DNA of 64,000 nucleotides, taken from positions 152,533,641-152,597,640 of the forward strand of contig NC_080570.1 of assembly GCF_030247185.1 (NCBI RefSeq). The letters are read 5' to 3'. This stretch comes from Malaya genurostris (taxonomy: Eukaryota; Arthropoda; Insecta; Diptera; Culicidae). The notes under the pieces are model-generated. The model did no database searches, was not told the origin of the DNA, and was given only the letters and a program-made list of their open reading frames with translations. Numbering within the stretch: the stretch's first letter is position 1; every line of letters begins with the position of its first letter. Below are positions 45,582 through 55,524 of this stretch, one piece after another. The translations under genes were made by a program, and so were the position numbers.

Positions 45582-45680
45582 TACGTTTCGTCTTAGATTC
45601 GCAGTGCCCAACAGTTTGTGTTGAACTGTTATGCCACCTAGCGGTCCAACATAAACTGTAAAGCAGAAGTAAAGTCAATG
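45582..45680 (+). mobile_element. MITE left end, GTTTCGTCTT family
   Basis: ACGTTTCGTCTTAGATTCGC, then AACAGTTTGTGTTGAACTGT, ATGCCACCTAGCGGTCCAAC and TAAAGCAGAAG follow the order seen in the copy at 2924. Its right part is missing, because the D,D41D element begins at 45684. An inverted copy of the terminus at 47045-47070 could be its partner. Confidence 0.6.
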
Positions 45681-45683
45681 CTA

Positions 45684-46608
45684 AAGGGTGATTTTTTAAG
45701 AGCTTGAGAACTTTTTTAAACAATAAAACGCATAAAATTTGCAAAATCTCATCGGTTTTTGATTTTAAACGTTAGATTGGTACATGACATTTACTTTTTG
45801 AAGATAATTTCATTTAAATGTTGACCGCGGCTGCGTCTTAGGTGGTCCATTCGGAAAGTCCGCTTTTTTATCGACAAATTTTGTTCAGCGATGAGGCTCA
45901 TTTCTGGTTGAATGGCTACGTAAATAAGCAAAATTGCCGCATTTGGAGTGAAGAGCAACCAGAAGCCGTTCAAGAACTGCCCATGCATCCCGAAAAATGC
46001 ACTGTTTGGTGTGGTTTGTACGCTGGTGGAATCATTGGACCGTATTTTTTCAAAGATGCTGTTGGACGCAACGTTACAGTGAATGGCGATCGCTATCGTT
46101 CGATGCTAACAAACTTTTTGTTGCCAAAAATGGAAGAACTGAACTTGGTTGACATGTGGTTTCAACAAGATGGCGCTACATGCCACACAGCTCGCGATTC
46201 TATGGCCATTTTGAGGGAAAACTTCGGAGAACAATTCATCTCAAGAAATGGACCGGTAAGTTGGCCACCAAGATCATGCGATTTGACGCCTTTAGACTAT
46301 TTTTTGTGGGGCTACGTCAAGTCTAAAGTCTACAGAAATAAGCCAGTAACTATTCCAGCTTTGGAAGACAACATTTCCGAAGAAATTCGGGCTATTCCGG
46401 CCGAAATGCTCGAAAAAGTTGCCCAAAATTGGACTTTCCGAATGGACCACCTAAGACGCAGCCGCGGTCAACATTTAAATGAAATTATCTTCAAAAAGTA
46501 AATGTCATGTACCAATCTAACGTTTAAAATAAAGAACCGATGAGATTTTGCAAATTTTATGCGTTTTTTTGTTTAAAAAAGTTCTCAAGCTCTTAAAAAA
46601 TCACCCTG
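45684..46608 (+). mobile_element. D,D41D (rosa-like) element with 178-bp inverted arms
   Basis: TA dinucleotides flank the unit (45682-45683, 46609-46610). The left arm 45684-45861 and right arm 46431-46608 are reverse complements of equal length. The right arm contains the last ~23 codons and stop of the transposase, so the left arm carries an antisense copy of that coding end. The normal 5' part (terminal repeat and DNA-binding domain) is replaced by this inverted duplicate. The element is 925 bp and probably non-autonomous, but it has kept matched termini. Confidence 0.85.
45860..46501 (+). pseudogene. D,D41D transposase, N-terminal truncated
   Basis: An open frame covers the catalytic domain without interruption. 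It has ILFSDEAHFWLNGYV (first Asp), CTVWCGLYAGGIIGPYFF, MWFQQDGATCHTARD (second Asp) and CDLTPLDYFLWGYVKSKVY (third Asp). Forty-one residues separate the second and third Asp (the Asp in LTPLD), the signature of the rosa family of Tc1/mariner transposons. The helix-turn-helix half is missing, because the sequence before ~45862 is the inverted 3' arm. A product of about 210 residues could be made only from an artificial start. Confidence 0.85.
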
Positions 46609-46610
46609 TA

Positions 46611-46964
46611 TTAGCAAAACACCCTTTTTTTCGCACCGAAGTGCAACGTTTTTACTAACGTTGTATTCGGCTTTAATTGGCAGGTTTAGAATTTTAGTAA
46701 ATTTCTGACTAAAGAAAATGAGACATTTAAAATGCAAAAAAAATTAAAACAGACTGCTGATAATTATAATTGATGATCAAAACTAAGATATGAAAATCAA
46801 AAACAGTATTTTAAAATCTGAAAACTGCAAGATATTAAAAGTAAGGCATCGTTAACAAATCATGCAGAGAACCAGAAGCTGTAAGAACTGAAAATTCAAA
46901 ATATAGTAAATTAAAAATTTACTAGTGGAAAACTAAGAAATGATTTTACAATTTTTTTTTACTT
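46611..46964. other. AT-rich spacer
   Basis: No feature seen. The sequence is A-rich with repeated AAAACTGAAAAT-like words. Confidence 0.5.
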
Positions 46965-46971
46965 CTCGTCT

Positions 46972-47072
46972 TCAAATCATCAGTACGTTAGTCGTTTATG
47001 TTGTGCAGGTTATGAAAAATAAAACTAATAATCGAAGTTTGAAAAGCATAAACTGCTAATCTAAGACGAAAT
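46972..47072. mobile_element. Deleted MITE, GTTTCGTCTT family
   Basis: CTCGTCTTCAAATCATCAGT at the left and CATAAACTGCTAATCTAAGA...CGAAAT at the right are diverged, inverted ends of the family. It is either a short independent copy or the right half of an element starting at 45582. Confidence 0.5.
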
Positions 47073-47320
47073 GTAAAAACATGAAGTATCAAAAATGGGA
47101 AATTAAGAAAGGCATGTTCAAACTAGAAAATTCCTTAAATCAGCTAAGAAATTCTTCGGTGGAAAAATTGTTAGAAAAAATTAAAGAGCGTTCGAAACCC
47201 AACCCCTCCATCACGTTAGATACTTTTTTCTTGCTCGAACTCATTATAATAGAACCAAAAAAAATAATCATTGCATTCTTTTTTTGCGATTATAGAGCTT
47301 TTAAAATATCAATACTTTTA

Positions 47321-48563
47321 AGACTGTCCCAAAAAGTATGGACGCAACCAAAAACCACTGCGATTTCGCAATGGTTCAGAATCTGTAAAATTTTTTGGCT
47401 GCGTCCTCTTGTTTACACTCTTCTCTAACCACTTGTGCAGTTGTTTATTCGTTTTCATTAGTTTGTTTCGAAATGCGTGGACTTTCTGCACAAAATGGTG
47501 CACAGAACGCGGACTGTCACTGAGAAAGATAACAAAAATGGAAGGAGTAAGTGAAAAAACCGTGCTAAATGCAATCAGGAAGTTCGGTGAGGATAACACC
47601 TTTGAGGATAAACGGAAAACAGGTCGAAAAAAAGGTCCTGCTAACCCTCAGTTGGATATACGTATACTGAAAGCGTTCGAGCAAAAGAAGGACGTTTCAG
47701 TTCGGGATGTGGCCAAAAAAGTGGGCACTTCGAAGTCAAATGTTCTTCGTGCTAAATAACGTTTGAATTTTCGAACCTATAAGAAGCAGAAACAACCAAA
47801 ACGTAGTCCGAAACAAGAAGCATAGATCAGGCCGAGGGTTCGAAAGCTGTACAATACGATTCTTGCTGGAAATTTGAACATTGCATAATCATGGACGACG
47901 AAACCTACGTGAAACTCGATTACAAATCCTTGCCGGGACCACAATATTATACGGTGCGAGAAGGACAAGTGTTAATCCAGTCCGAGACATCGATTGAAGT
48001 CGAAAAATTTGGTAAGAAAGCTGTGATCAGGCAAGCAATTTGTAGTTGCGGTAAGATTTCGAAACCCTTCATCACCACTGCTTCAATGAACAGCGAAATA
48101 TACACCAAGGAATGTTTACAAAAACGACTTCTACCCATGATTCGAAGCCACAAGGATCTTGCTTCTTGCCACTACTCGAAATCAACGGTAGAATGGTATA
48201 CTACCAAAACTGTCACTTTCGTCCCAAAAGACACCACCAACTTCGACCAATTGGGGAATTTTGGGCATTAACGAAGGCACATCTTAGGAAACATATCTCG
48301 GCAGCCGAAACCATTCAACAGTTTGAAAAAGATTGGAAAAAAGTGTCAAAACTTGTCGCCAAGAAGTCTGTACGGATTTTAATGAGGAACGTTTGCAAGA
48401 AGGTGCGCCAGCTAGTCTACAATGGCTAAGTAGCAAATGTTGAGAATAATATTCTGTTGTTGTAGTCTAATATTACCAGTATATCGATTAAAATTTGAAT
48501 ATCTAACACTTGTGAATTATTTACAGCGAAATCAAAGTGCGTCCATACTTTCTGGGACAGTCT
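47321..48563 (+). mobile_element. DD37E (ITmD37E-like) Tc1/mariner element, 1.24 kb
   Basis: The 25-bp terminal inverted repeats AGACTGTCCCAAAAAGTATG... (47321-47345) and ...CATACTTTCTGGGACAGTCT (48539-48563) differ by one base, with TA next to the left end. The transposase inside is broken. A nearly identical 3' half lies at 53.93-54.41 kb, and a more diverged relative at 60.35-61.61 kb. Confidence 0.9.
47485..48429 (+). pseudogene. DD37E transposase, broken
   Basis: The N-terminal part has two helix-turn-helix segments, SLRKITKMEGVSEKTVLNAI and VSVRDVAKKVGTSKSNVLRA, joined by a GRKKGP hinge. The catalytic part begins with MDDETYVKLDY (first Asp, 47893). The second Asp block reads HKDLASCHYSK: compared with the 53.96-kb copy, seven residues are deleted between two GAT triplets, and an Asp remains. 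The PIEEFW block that supplies the catalytic Glu has become PIGEF with a nearby deletion. There are also in-frame stops at 47757 and 47823 and a frameshift before 47890. Inactive. Confidence 0.85.
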
Positions 48564-48564
48564 T

Positions 48565-50766
48565 TAAACGTAGATGGTTCGGGAGTAAACCTCGATAACG
48601 TTTAGGATTGACAACAAAAACAACCACGAACTGAGACTAATTCAGTGATTCAATTGACAACACAAATGAGAATTAAGCGGAAACGATACGCATTGTTGTG
48701 TCTGAGTGGCTATGATTTCTGTGGTAAAAAACTTTTCGACTTAAAACGGGACCACAATCGTATTTATCTCCATTGCCCATTGCCACAAAAGGGAAATCGA
48801 AAATTGTATCGATTTAATCGAGAAAGCAGAACATTTTTGCTCGCTTCAGTAAACTGTGTTTCATTTGTTTGCCATCGTTTGAAACTCTCCAGGAAATAAG
48901 CTTTTGTGGTGATAAACTCTCGTAAATTCATTCCTATTTTCTGCCTCCCGCTTTTTCCACACACACACAGTCTATTTTAGTGTAATAAGCTCGAAATACG
49001 ATGGCAATATTTGCCGACTCAATCGAGTTTCCTAATTTCCCATCGTCCCCAGGACATCGAGCAATATGGTGACCACCTCAACACCAAACCAAACCGGCTG
49101 AGTTCAAAATCGAAGCACCACATAACTCATAACTCTAGCGGGCGGGCTACTGCCCCTGGATTGCCTGGACCGTCCAGGTCAAATTCCTTTTCCGAACAAA
49201 TAACGGTTTCGAATTCGACAGTAGTAGTAGTAGTGCTTGACCCCCCGGACGAGAGGGGCATTATTGTCACACAATATTTATGATATCGACTGGCTGGCTG
49301 GGGCTAAGGATTGTACATGCACCTCGTACGCAAAGTTTCGTCCTGCCAGCATCACAAGCGAGGATAGGAACAGGGACAGGGATTTCTCAAACAGGAACCG
49401 AACCGAGTTAGTCCGGGTAGTGAAGGTCCTTCTCCTTCTGGAGTTCGTTTGCATTTTTGTTGTTGAATTATGGATTAGCCTTTGGGGTGCAATTGAACGT
49501 AAATCCGACCCCGAAGGTTCGGAACAGGTTGATCAAATAATACTGTAATTGAACGTTGCGTTGCAATTTGGAATTGGGACCAACGAGTTTTGGATTGGCT
49601 GTCGGATTGAACCCCCCGAATTTAGGTGATTTAGGTTGTTTCAAACTATCAACCCAAGCCGTGAGGTCAACAGCAGATGGTCATTTTTCCAAGAGTTGAC
49701 CTATCAACTAAACCCATTCATTCAAGGATATGTCGACTAAGCAAATAACCACCCGTGTCTGAATGCCCGAGTTGTGATAGTCTTTTGATCCCTGGCGTGT
49801 CGATTGCTCAGCTTAACAAGTTGTGCAAAGAGAACTTTGAGGCGAAACCCAAACATTCCTGGAACCTATAACAACTTTTTCTCCCGCCGCCGGTGGGTTT
49901 TCATAGTCCCAAACTAAACTTTTCCTTTCGACAGAACGAACCGAACCGCTCAATTCCTAATGCAAATTGGAGTTTTGCATGAGGAAGAAGAAAAAAAAAT
50001 CCAGTGGATTATTCTCTTTCTATGAACAGTAGGAATTACTCTATGACCCTCTGTCTCTCTCTCTCTCTTGCACTCTATAAACACAAATTTAACCCACTCA
50101 TCCACCCAAGGTCCCATCTTTGACCATCGTCGAACCCGATCATCAGAACCGATATGTTTTTCGGAAATGGCAAAACTTGTTTCTTTTCATCTGGTCTCGT
50201 TTTCCATTGTTTCGACCCGGGTAAAAACTTGCCTTCCGGGTTTAGCTTCGTTAGATGCGAACCAGATCCCATCCATTGTGTGTGTGTGCGCAGGAGACTG
50301 CCTGCGACGAGGGGGAAGGTGTAGGTGTAGTTTCCCAACTTCGAAGATAGATTCCACAGTGTGCCGAAAAGACAAAAGACAACTCACTTCAACAATGTTA
50401 TGCAAATTATCATGATTATGTTTTACACGCTGCCTGACTCGGCAGACTGTTGTTTTTTTTTTGGTTTTTCATTTGTCGAGATGAGTGTGCATGTAGAGTA
50501 GTATGTGAAAGAACGAGGGGGGAGGTGTAGTCGACGAGTGTCTTGAATGAGTTGAAATTACTCTCGGCGATGAATGGGAGTTCAGCTGATACTATGTCAC
50601 AGTACATTTCCACCTCATGCGAAGATAGCTGGTGTTGATCCAAACTCTGTATGTTTTGAATAAAGGGCGTAGCCGGGTTTCCATATGAAAACTGCCCCCA
50701 AACAGAACAAAAATTGATATACGCTGTTTGAAAGGGTTTATATTGGAGATGATTTTCCCAAAATTT
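48565..50766. other. Unrecognised higher-complexity region
   Basis: Not repeated elsewhere in the window. It includes a TAGTAGTAGTAG run (49221), (CT)n at ~50050-50070 and (GT)n at ~50276-50290. Frames of 80-120 codons are present on both strands but have no domains and overlap antisense. Possibly host intronic or regulatory DNA. Confidence 0.4.
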
Positions 50767-51118
50767 TAACCCTTTTACTGCCATATTAGTGGAGTTAGAG
50801 TGATTCTTCTGATTTTCATTTTATTCAATTTTTTCAAAAACCTCTTTAGCAGAAAAATTTTAAAAAATATGGAATATTTTAGGAATTATGGGGAACCTTT
50901 CTGATTTTTATCAGAATTTTTCAAAATGAATTTCATGTGAAAAAAAAATGTTCAAAATTTTTGATTTTTTTTAATCGCTATTACAATTTTGGACCACTCT
51001 AGATTTTACATCAAAAATAAATCATTTATTAGTACATTACGCTGCATTTTTTTCAGATTTTTAAAAAATGTGGACGGGTATAATATCAGACTTTGAAAAA
51101 AAAAAGTCATTCGGAAAG

Positions 51119-51163
51119 CCATGCGTCTCCATCAAATTGTCATCATCCGATGGAGACGCATGG
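51119..51163. repeat. Perfect 15-bp hairpin, copy 1
   Basis: CCATGCGTCTCCATC and GATGGAGACGCATGG form a perfect 15-bp stem with a 15-base loop. Confidence 0.9.
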
Positions 51164-51985
51164 TAGTTAGTTCTAAAATCATATATCACATGCCCTTAGA
51201 ACTAAATACCATGCGTTTCCATCTTCCAACTTAAGTTCAGGGCTTAAGAAAGAATTTTCTTAAGGAAGAATCGGTGAGAGAAACATGAATCATAACTAAT
51301 GAATTGACAAATATTTAGGTTTTAATATACGGTTTAAAGTTTTCATTCATGAACTGATTAGTCATTTTACATATATTGTATTCAAATCAAATAATAACTA
51401 TATTTAGTAAAAATTTTAAAGGACAACTTAGTTCTTTTGCAAAAAAAATATTCCTCGATACCAAGCGCAAAATCAAAAAAAATTAGAAACCATGCGAAAT
51501 CTAAAAAACTATCAGTTTTAAGGTAAAATGTTCGTCGACGTTCTGTATCACATGGTATGAATAGCCAAGCTGCCTGAAACTACTCAAAAAGACAGCTAAA
51601 GTCATACGGCTCAATCTCATAAAGACGGATTAATCAAACTGGGATCGGACTGACGAAAATCCGGGCAGGTGATATAGAACTAAATATTGCCATATTCTTG
51701 GAGTTAGGGTGGTTCTTCTGATTTTCATTTTATTTAAATTTTTCAAAAACCTCTTTAGCAAAAAAATTGACTAAAACCAGAAATATTTTAGGAATTCTGG
51801 GAAACCTTTGTGATATTTTTCAGAATCCTTCAAAATGTATTTCATGTGCAAAAAATGTTCAAAATTTTCGATTTCTTTTTAATCGCACTTACAATTTTGG
51901 GTGCACTCTAGATTTCACATCAAAAATAAAACATTTATTAGTACATTACGCTGTAATTTTTTCAGATTTTTGATTTAATGATTAA

Positions 51986-52030
51986 CCATGCGTCCCCATC
52001 AAATTGCCATCATCCGATGGAGACGCATGG
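51986..52030. repeat. 15-bp hairpin, copy 2
   Basis: The same stem as copy 1, with one change (CCATGCGTCCCCATC), leaving a G:T-type or mismatched pair. The loop is conserved (AAATTGCCATCATCC). Confidence 0.9.
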
Positions 52031-52294
52031 TATTTAGTTCTAAAATCATATATCACATGCCCTTAGAACGAAATACCATGCGTTTCCATCTGCAACTTGT
52101 GCTCAGGGCTTGAGTATTGACATAATTAATAATGATAAAAGAATTTTATTCCTTATGTTATTTACACATGGCCCAACGCCTGGCTCGATTTACCAAGCAA
52201 TGATGTAGGGAAATCGAGTCGAAGCGCCTGCAGCAAGTCCGAAAACCCAAAAAGAACGTAAGGTGCATGTGATATATGATTTAAGAACTAAATA

Positions 52295-52339
52295 CCATGC
52301 GTCTCCATCGGATGATGACAATTTGATGGAGACGCATGG
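52295..52339. repeat. Perfect 15-bp hairpin, copy 3, inverted
   Basis: Reverse-complement arrangement of copy 1, with the identical stem and inverted loop (GGATGATGACAATTT). Confidence 0.9.
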
Positions 52340-52639
52340 CTTTCCGAATGATTTATTTTTTCAAAGTCTGATATTATACCCGTCCACATTTTTTAAAAAT
52401 CTGAAAAAAATACAGCGTAATGTACTCATAAATGATTTATTTTGATGCAAAAAATCAGAAAGGTTTCCCAAAATTAATAAAATATTACTGATTTTTTTCA
52501 ATTTTTTTTGATAAAGAGGTTTTTGAAGAAATTAAATATAATGAAAATCAGAAGAACCACCCTAGCTCCAAGAATATGGCAGTTAAAGGAATTATTCGGG
52601 GAACGTGTCTTCTGAGCCATTTTTTCTGAACCCAATAAC

Positions 52640-53065
52640 GTTTGGCAGAATTGTCAGAGCGACACCCAGAGCACGCGCTGAAATTGTTCAGCTTTACAAT
52701 CAAAATGAGGCCAACTCGAGGCGAAAAATCATCATGTCAGACATTTCACGCACATTTCACCGTAAATGGATGCGGTAATAAACCTAAACTGCCGGTTCTA
52801 TCCCACTGAAAACTCTCAATTAATTGGGGAAACAGCCTCTATACGACCACAAAGCTATCAATGGCGATCGTTATCGAACCACGATGAATGATTTTGTGAT
52901 GCCGGTTGTTCGTGAAAATGACTTCAATGGCTACTGGTTTCAACGGGACGGTGCAACATGCCATACAGCTTGACTAACAATCGATTTGTTACGACCATTG
53001 TTCCCCGGACGAGTCATATCGAAAAAAGATAGCCATTTACACGATATCATTTTCAAAAAAAAAAT
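52640..53065 (+). pseudogene. D,D41D (rosa-like) transposase relic, internally deleted
   Basis: An N-terminal segment (RIVRATPRARAEIVQLYNQN, ~52649-52710) is followed after a deletion by NGDRYRTTMNDFVMPVV (~52860-52910) and YWFQRDGATCHTA (second Asp, 52933-52970). A stop follows, then a few diverged codons. The first and third Asp blocks are gone. The sequence differs from the 45.7-kb element, so it is a separate, older lineage. Confidence 0.75.
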
Positions 53066-53245
53066 AGCTGTAACTCCTTGAACCAAAATGGATATTAATC
53101 AAAATTTAAATAAACAAAAATGTTTTTGCCTTTCTCATATATGTAGAAAGGCTATGCAATCACTGTGAAAACCAACTTCTTAACCGAGGCCCGGTTGGAC
53201 GCATGGCATATGCCATTCGACTCAGCTCGATTAATTGAGCAAATG

Positions 53246-53309
<64 letters not shown>

Positions 53310-53930
53310 TGTGTGTGTGGGTGTGTGTGGGTGGGTGTGAGTGTGTATGTATGTATGTATTTCACTTTCCTCGGAGATGACTGAACCGATTTGCACGAAC
53401 TAAGATTCAAATGAAAAAGGGCTCATGGTCCCATAGCCTGCTGTTGAATTTCATCCCGATCCGACTTCCGGTTCCGGAGATATAGGATGATATGCACAAA
53501 AAAAACTGGAAAAAATATGCATTCACTTTTTTTCAGAAACAGCTGAACCGATTTTCACAATCTAAAATTGAAATAAAAAGTCTTATGGTCCCATAGCCTG
53601 CTATTGAAATTAATTTGGATCTGACTTCCGGTTCCGGAGTTACATGGTAATATGTGAAACTTAGAGAAAAAATGTGCATTCCATTTTCTCTGAAACAGCT
53701 CAACCGATTTTCACAAACTAAGATTCAAATGAAAGGTCTTATAATTTCCGCCTTTCCTGTTCCGGAAGCACCGAAAGTTGTGAAGAAAAACTTTAAAAAT
53801 AGAACTCATTTCAATTTCTCAGCGATGCTTGAACCGATTTTCACATATCTTGATTTGAATTAAAGCTCATATTATCTTTAAAGCTACTGTGAAATTTCAT
53901 TCCGATACGACTTCCGATTCCGATTACAGG
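53066..53930. repeat. Dispersed and tandem repeats with (TC)n(GT)n
   Basis: 53125-53250 carries TGCCTTTCTCATATATGTAG and CCGAGGCCCGGTTGGACGCA, a diverged copy of the 36.75-kb family. (TC)n then (GT)n microsatellites span ~53246-53350. Three tandem units of about 160 bp follow (starting ~53366, 53530 and 53690), each with CTGAACCGATTT-CACAA, ATGGTCCCATAGCCTGCT, and GACTTCCGGTTCCGGAG. Confidence 0.8.
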
Positions 53931-53933
53931 GGT

Positions 53934-54410
53934 AAGACTTCTACCCATGATTCGAAGCCACAAGGATCCTGTTGTCTTCTGGACAGATCTTGCTTCTTTC
54001 CACTACTCGAAATCAATGGTAGAATGGTATACTACCAAAAATGTCACTTTCGTCCCAAAAGACATGAATCCATCAAATTGTTCACAACTTCGACTGATTG
54101 AGGAATTTTGGGCATTAACGAAGGCACATCTTAGGAAACATGTCTCGGCAGCCGAAACCATTCAATAGTTCGAAAAAGATTGCAAGAAAGTGTCACAACT
54201 TGTCGCCAAGAAGTCTGTACGAAATTTAATGAGGAACGTTCGCAAAAAGGTGCGCCAGCTAGTCTACAATGGCTAAGTAGCAAATGTTGAAAATAATATT
54301 CTGTTGTTGTAGTCTAATATTATCAGTATATCGAACAAAATTTGAATATCTAACACTTGTGAATTATTTATAGCGAAATCAAAATGCGTCCATACTTTCT
54401 GGGACAGTCT
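53934..54410 (+). pseudogene. DD37E element, 3' half only
   Basis: It starts abruptly at the LLPMIRSHK codons and runs to the 3' terminal repeat (CATACTTTCTGGGACAGTCT, 54391-54410). It keeps VFWTDLASFHYSK (second Asp) and LRLIEEFWALTK (catalytic Glu), which the 47.3-kb copy has lost. There is a TAG at ~54166 and the first half is missing. Its 3' third is nearly identical to the 47.3-kb element, so the two share a recent ancestor. Confidence 0.85.
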
Positions 54411-55524
54411 TTAAAAGATGGCTTTTTGGTCAATTGGTCTCTGGTCAAAACATTTATACTTCATCTTCTGACCAAAAAACATTTTCTTATTCAGCACTGA
54501 TACTTTCGGGCAACTGGCAACAGGGTATTCGGTGAACTTTTCTCACAAATTGAGAATCATTGGAATCTGGGATGATTATGACTTTCAGGTTAGTTTAGTA
54601 TTCAGTAAAAAAAACACTGGAGAAAAGTCTCAGTTTTGACAAGAAATAGGGTTTGTTTGAAAAACTTTTTTTCCTTGAATGTGCCCATCTTGCAATGTAT
54701 GAACAGTTTGTAGGGAAGGTGAATCACCAATCTGGGGACAAAATTTTATCAAATTCAAAAATGGGTTTCTTTGCAAATCGATTTTGAATTTTTAAAATCG
54801 ATTTTTTTCAGTGTAGGACTTGGTATTTTTTATTCCGAAATTTGACTGATTTTATGAAAATCACTAGTATAACAGTTTTTGATAGAAAAAACAAAGTATA
54901 CAAAGTGACTCTTTGACAGAAAGTCTACTCGTCCAGAAAGTTTCATTCGAACCAGAGAGGGTGCTACCAACATTTTTTTGACTTGGCGCAAAATTCGTGT
55001 TATTGATAGAGAAGAGTTTTCAGAACATAATGTTTTTAAGTTTCTGGAGTGGTTTGAACTCCTTGAAGACTCGTCTGATACTCGCTGAATTTACCCCGTA
55101 ACATTTTTACCGAAAATGTAAAAAAAAATAACTCATCATTTTCATCATTTTGTTGCCTTTCTCTATAGAAAATTAATAGAACTGCTAGAGAAACCGACTT
55201 TTGGTCCGAGCTCCGGAGACCAATAGTGTTATACACAATTCAACTTGGCTCGACGATATTGGAAAACCTATATTTGTGCCCCTTTTGAAAGATTTTTTCA
55301 ACACTCAATTTTCTCGAAGATGGTTGAACCGATTTCAACTAGCTTTAGTTCGGTTGAAAACTACTATTAGATTGTTGCAGCGTATAATCGTATAAGTGGC
55401 GTAACCGACAAAACGCGTTGTTTTTTTCATTGATCAATTTTCTCAGAGATACTGTAGCCGATTGTAACAAGCTAAGGTTCGTTTGAAAGCTACTATTACA
55501 TTTTGGATAAAGTTCGAAAGTTAA
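54411..55524. other. Intergenic, with reverse-oriented satellite monomers
   Basis: 54411-55140 has no recognised feature. 55150-55260 holds a diverged copy of the CTTTCTC-TATAGAAA dispersed family. 55290-55515 holds about two monomers of the 164-bp satellite on the minus strand (ATAAGTGGCGTAACCGACAA, AAGCTACTATTACATTTTGG), directly before the LINE. Confidence 0.5.

Larger units (their letters stand above)
50767..52592. mobile_element. Fold-back element with internal third copy
   Basis: The left arm 50767-51198 and right arm 52261-52592 are reverse complements; the right arm has lost ~100 bases. A direct copy of the left arm lies at 51687-52106. The termini are TTTTACTGCCATATTAGTGG and its inverted partner ending GAATATGGCAGTTAAAGG. 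Shared words include TTTATTAGTACATTACGCTG and TGGACGGGTATAATATCAGA. There is no transposase. Confidence 0.85.

Noticed and set aside
45791..45988. Minus-strand 65-codon frame ending like the D,D41D transposase
   Set aside because: It is the inverted 3' arm of the element (last ~23 codons copied antisense), not a separate gene.
53160..53396. Frames of Thr-His or Cys-Val repeats
   Set aside because: They translate the (GT)n microsatellite.
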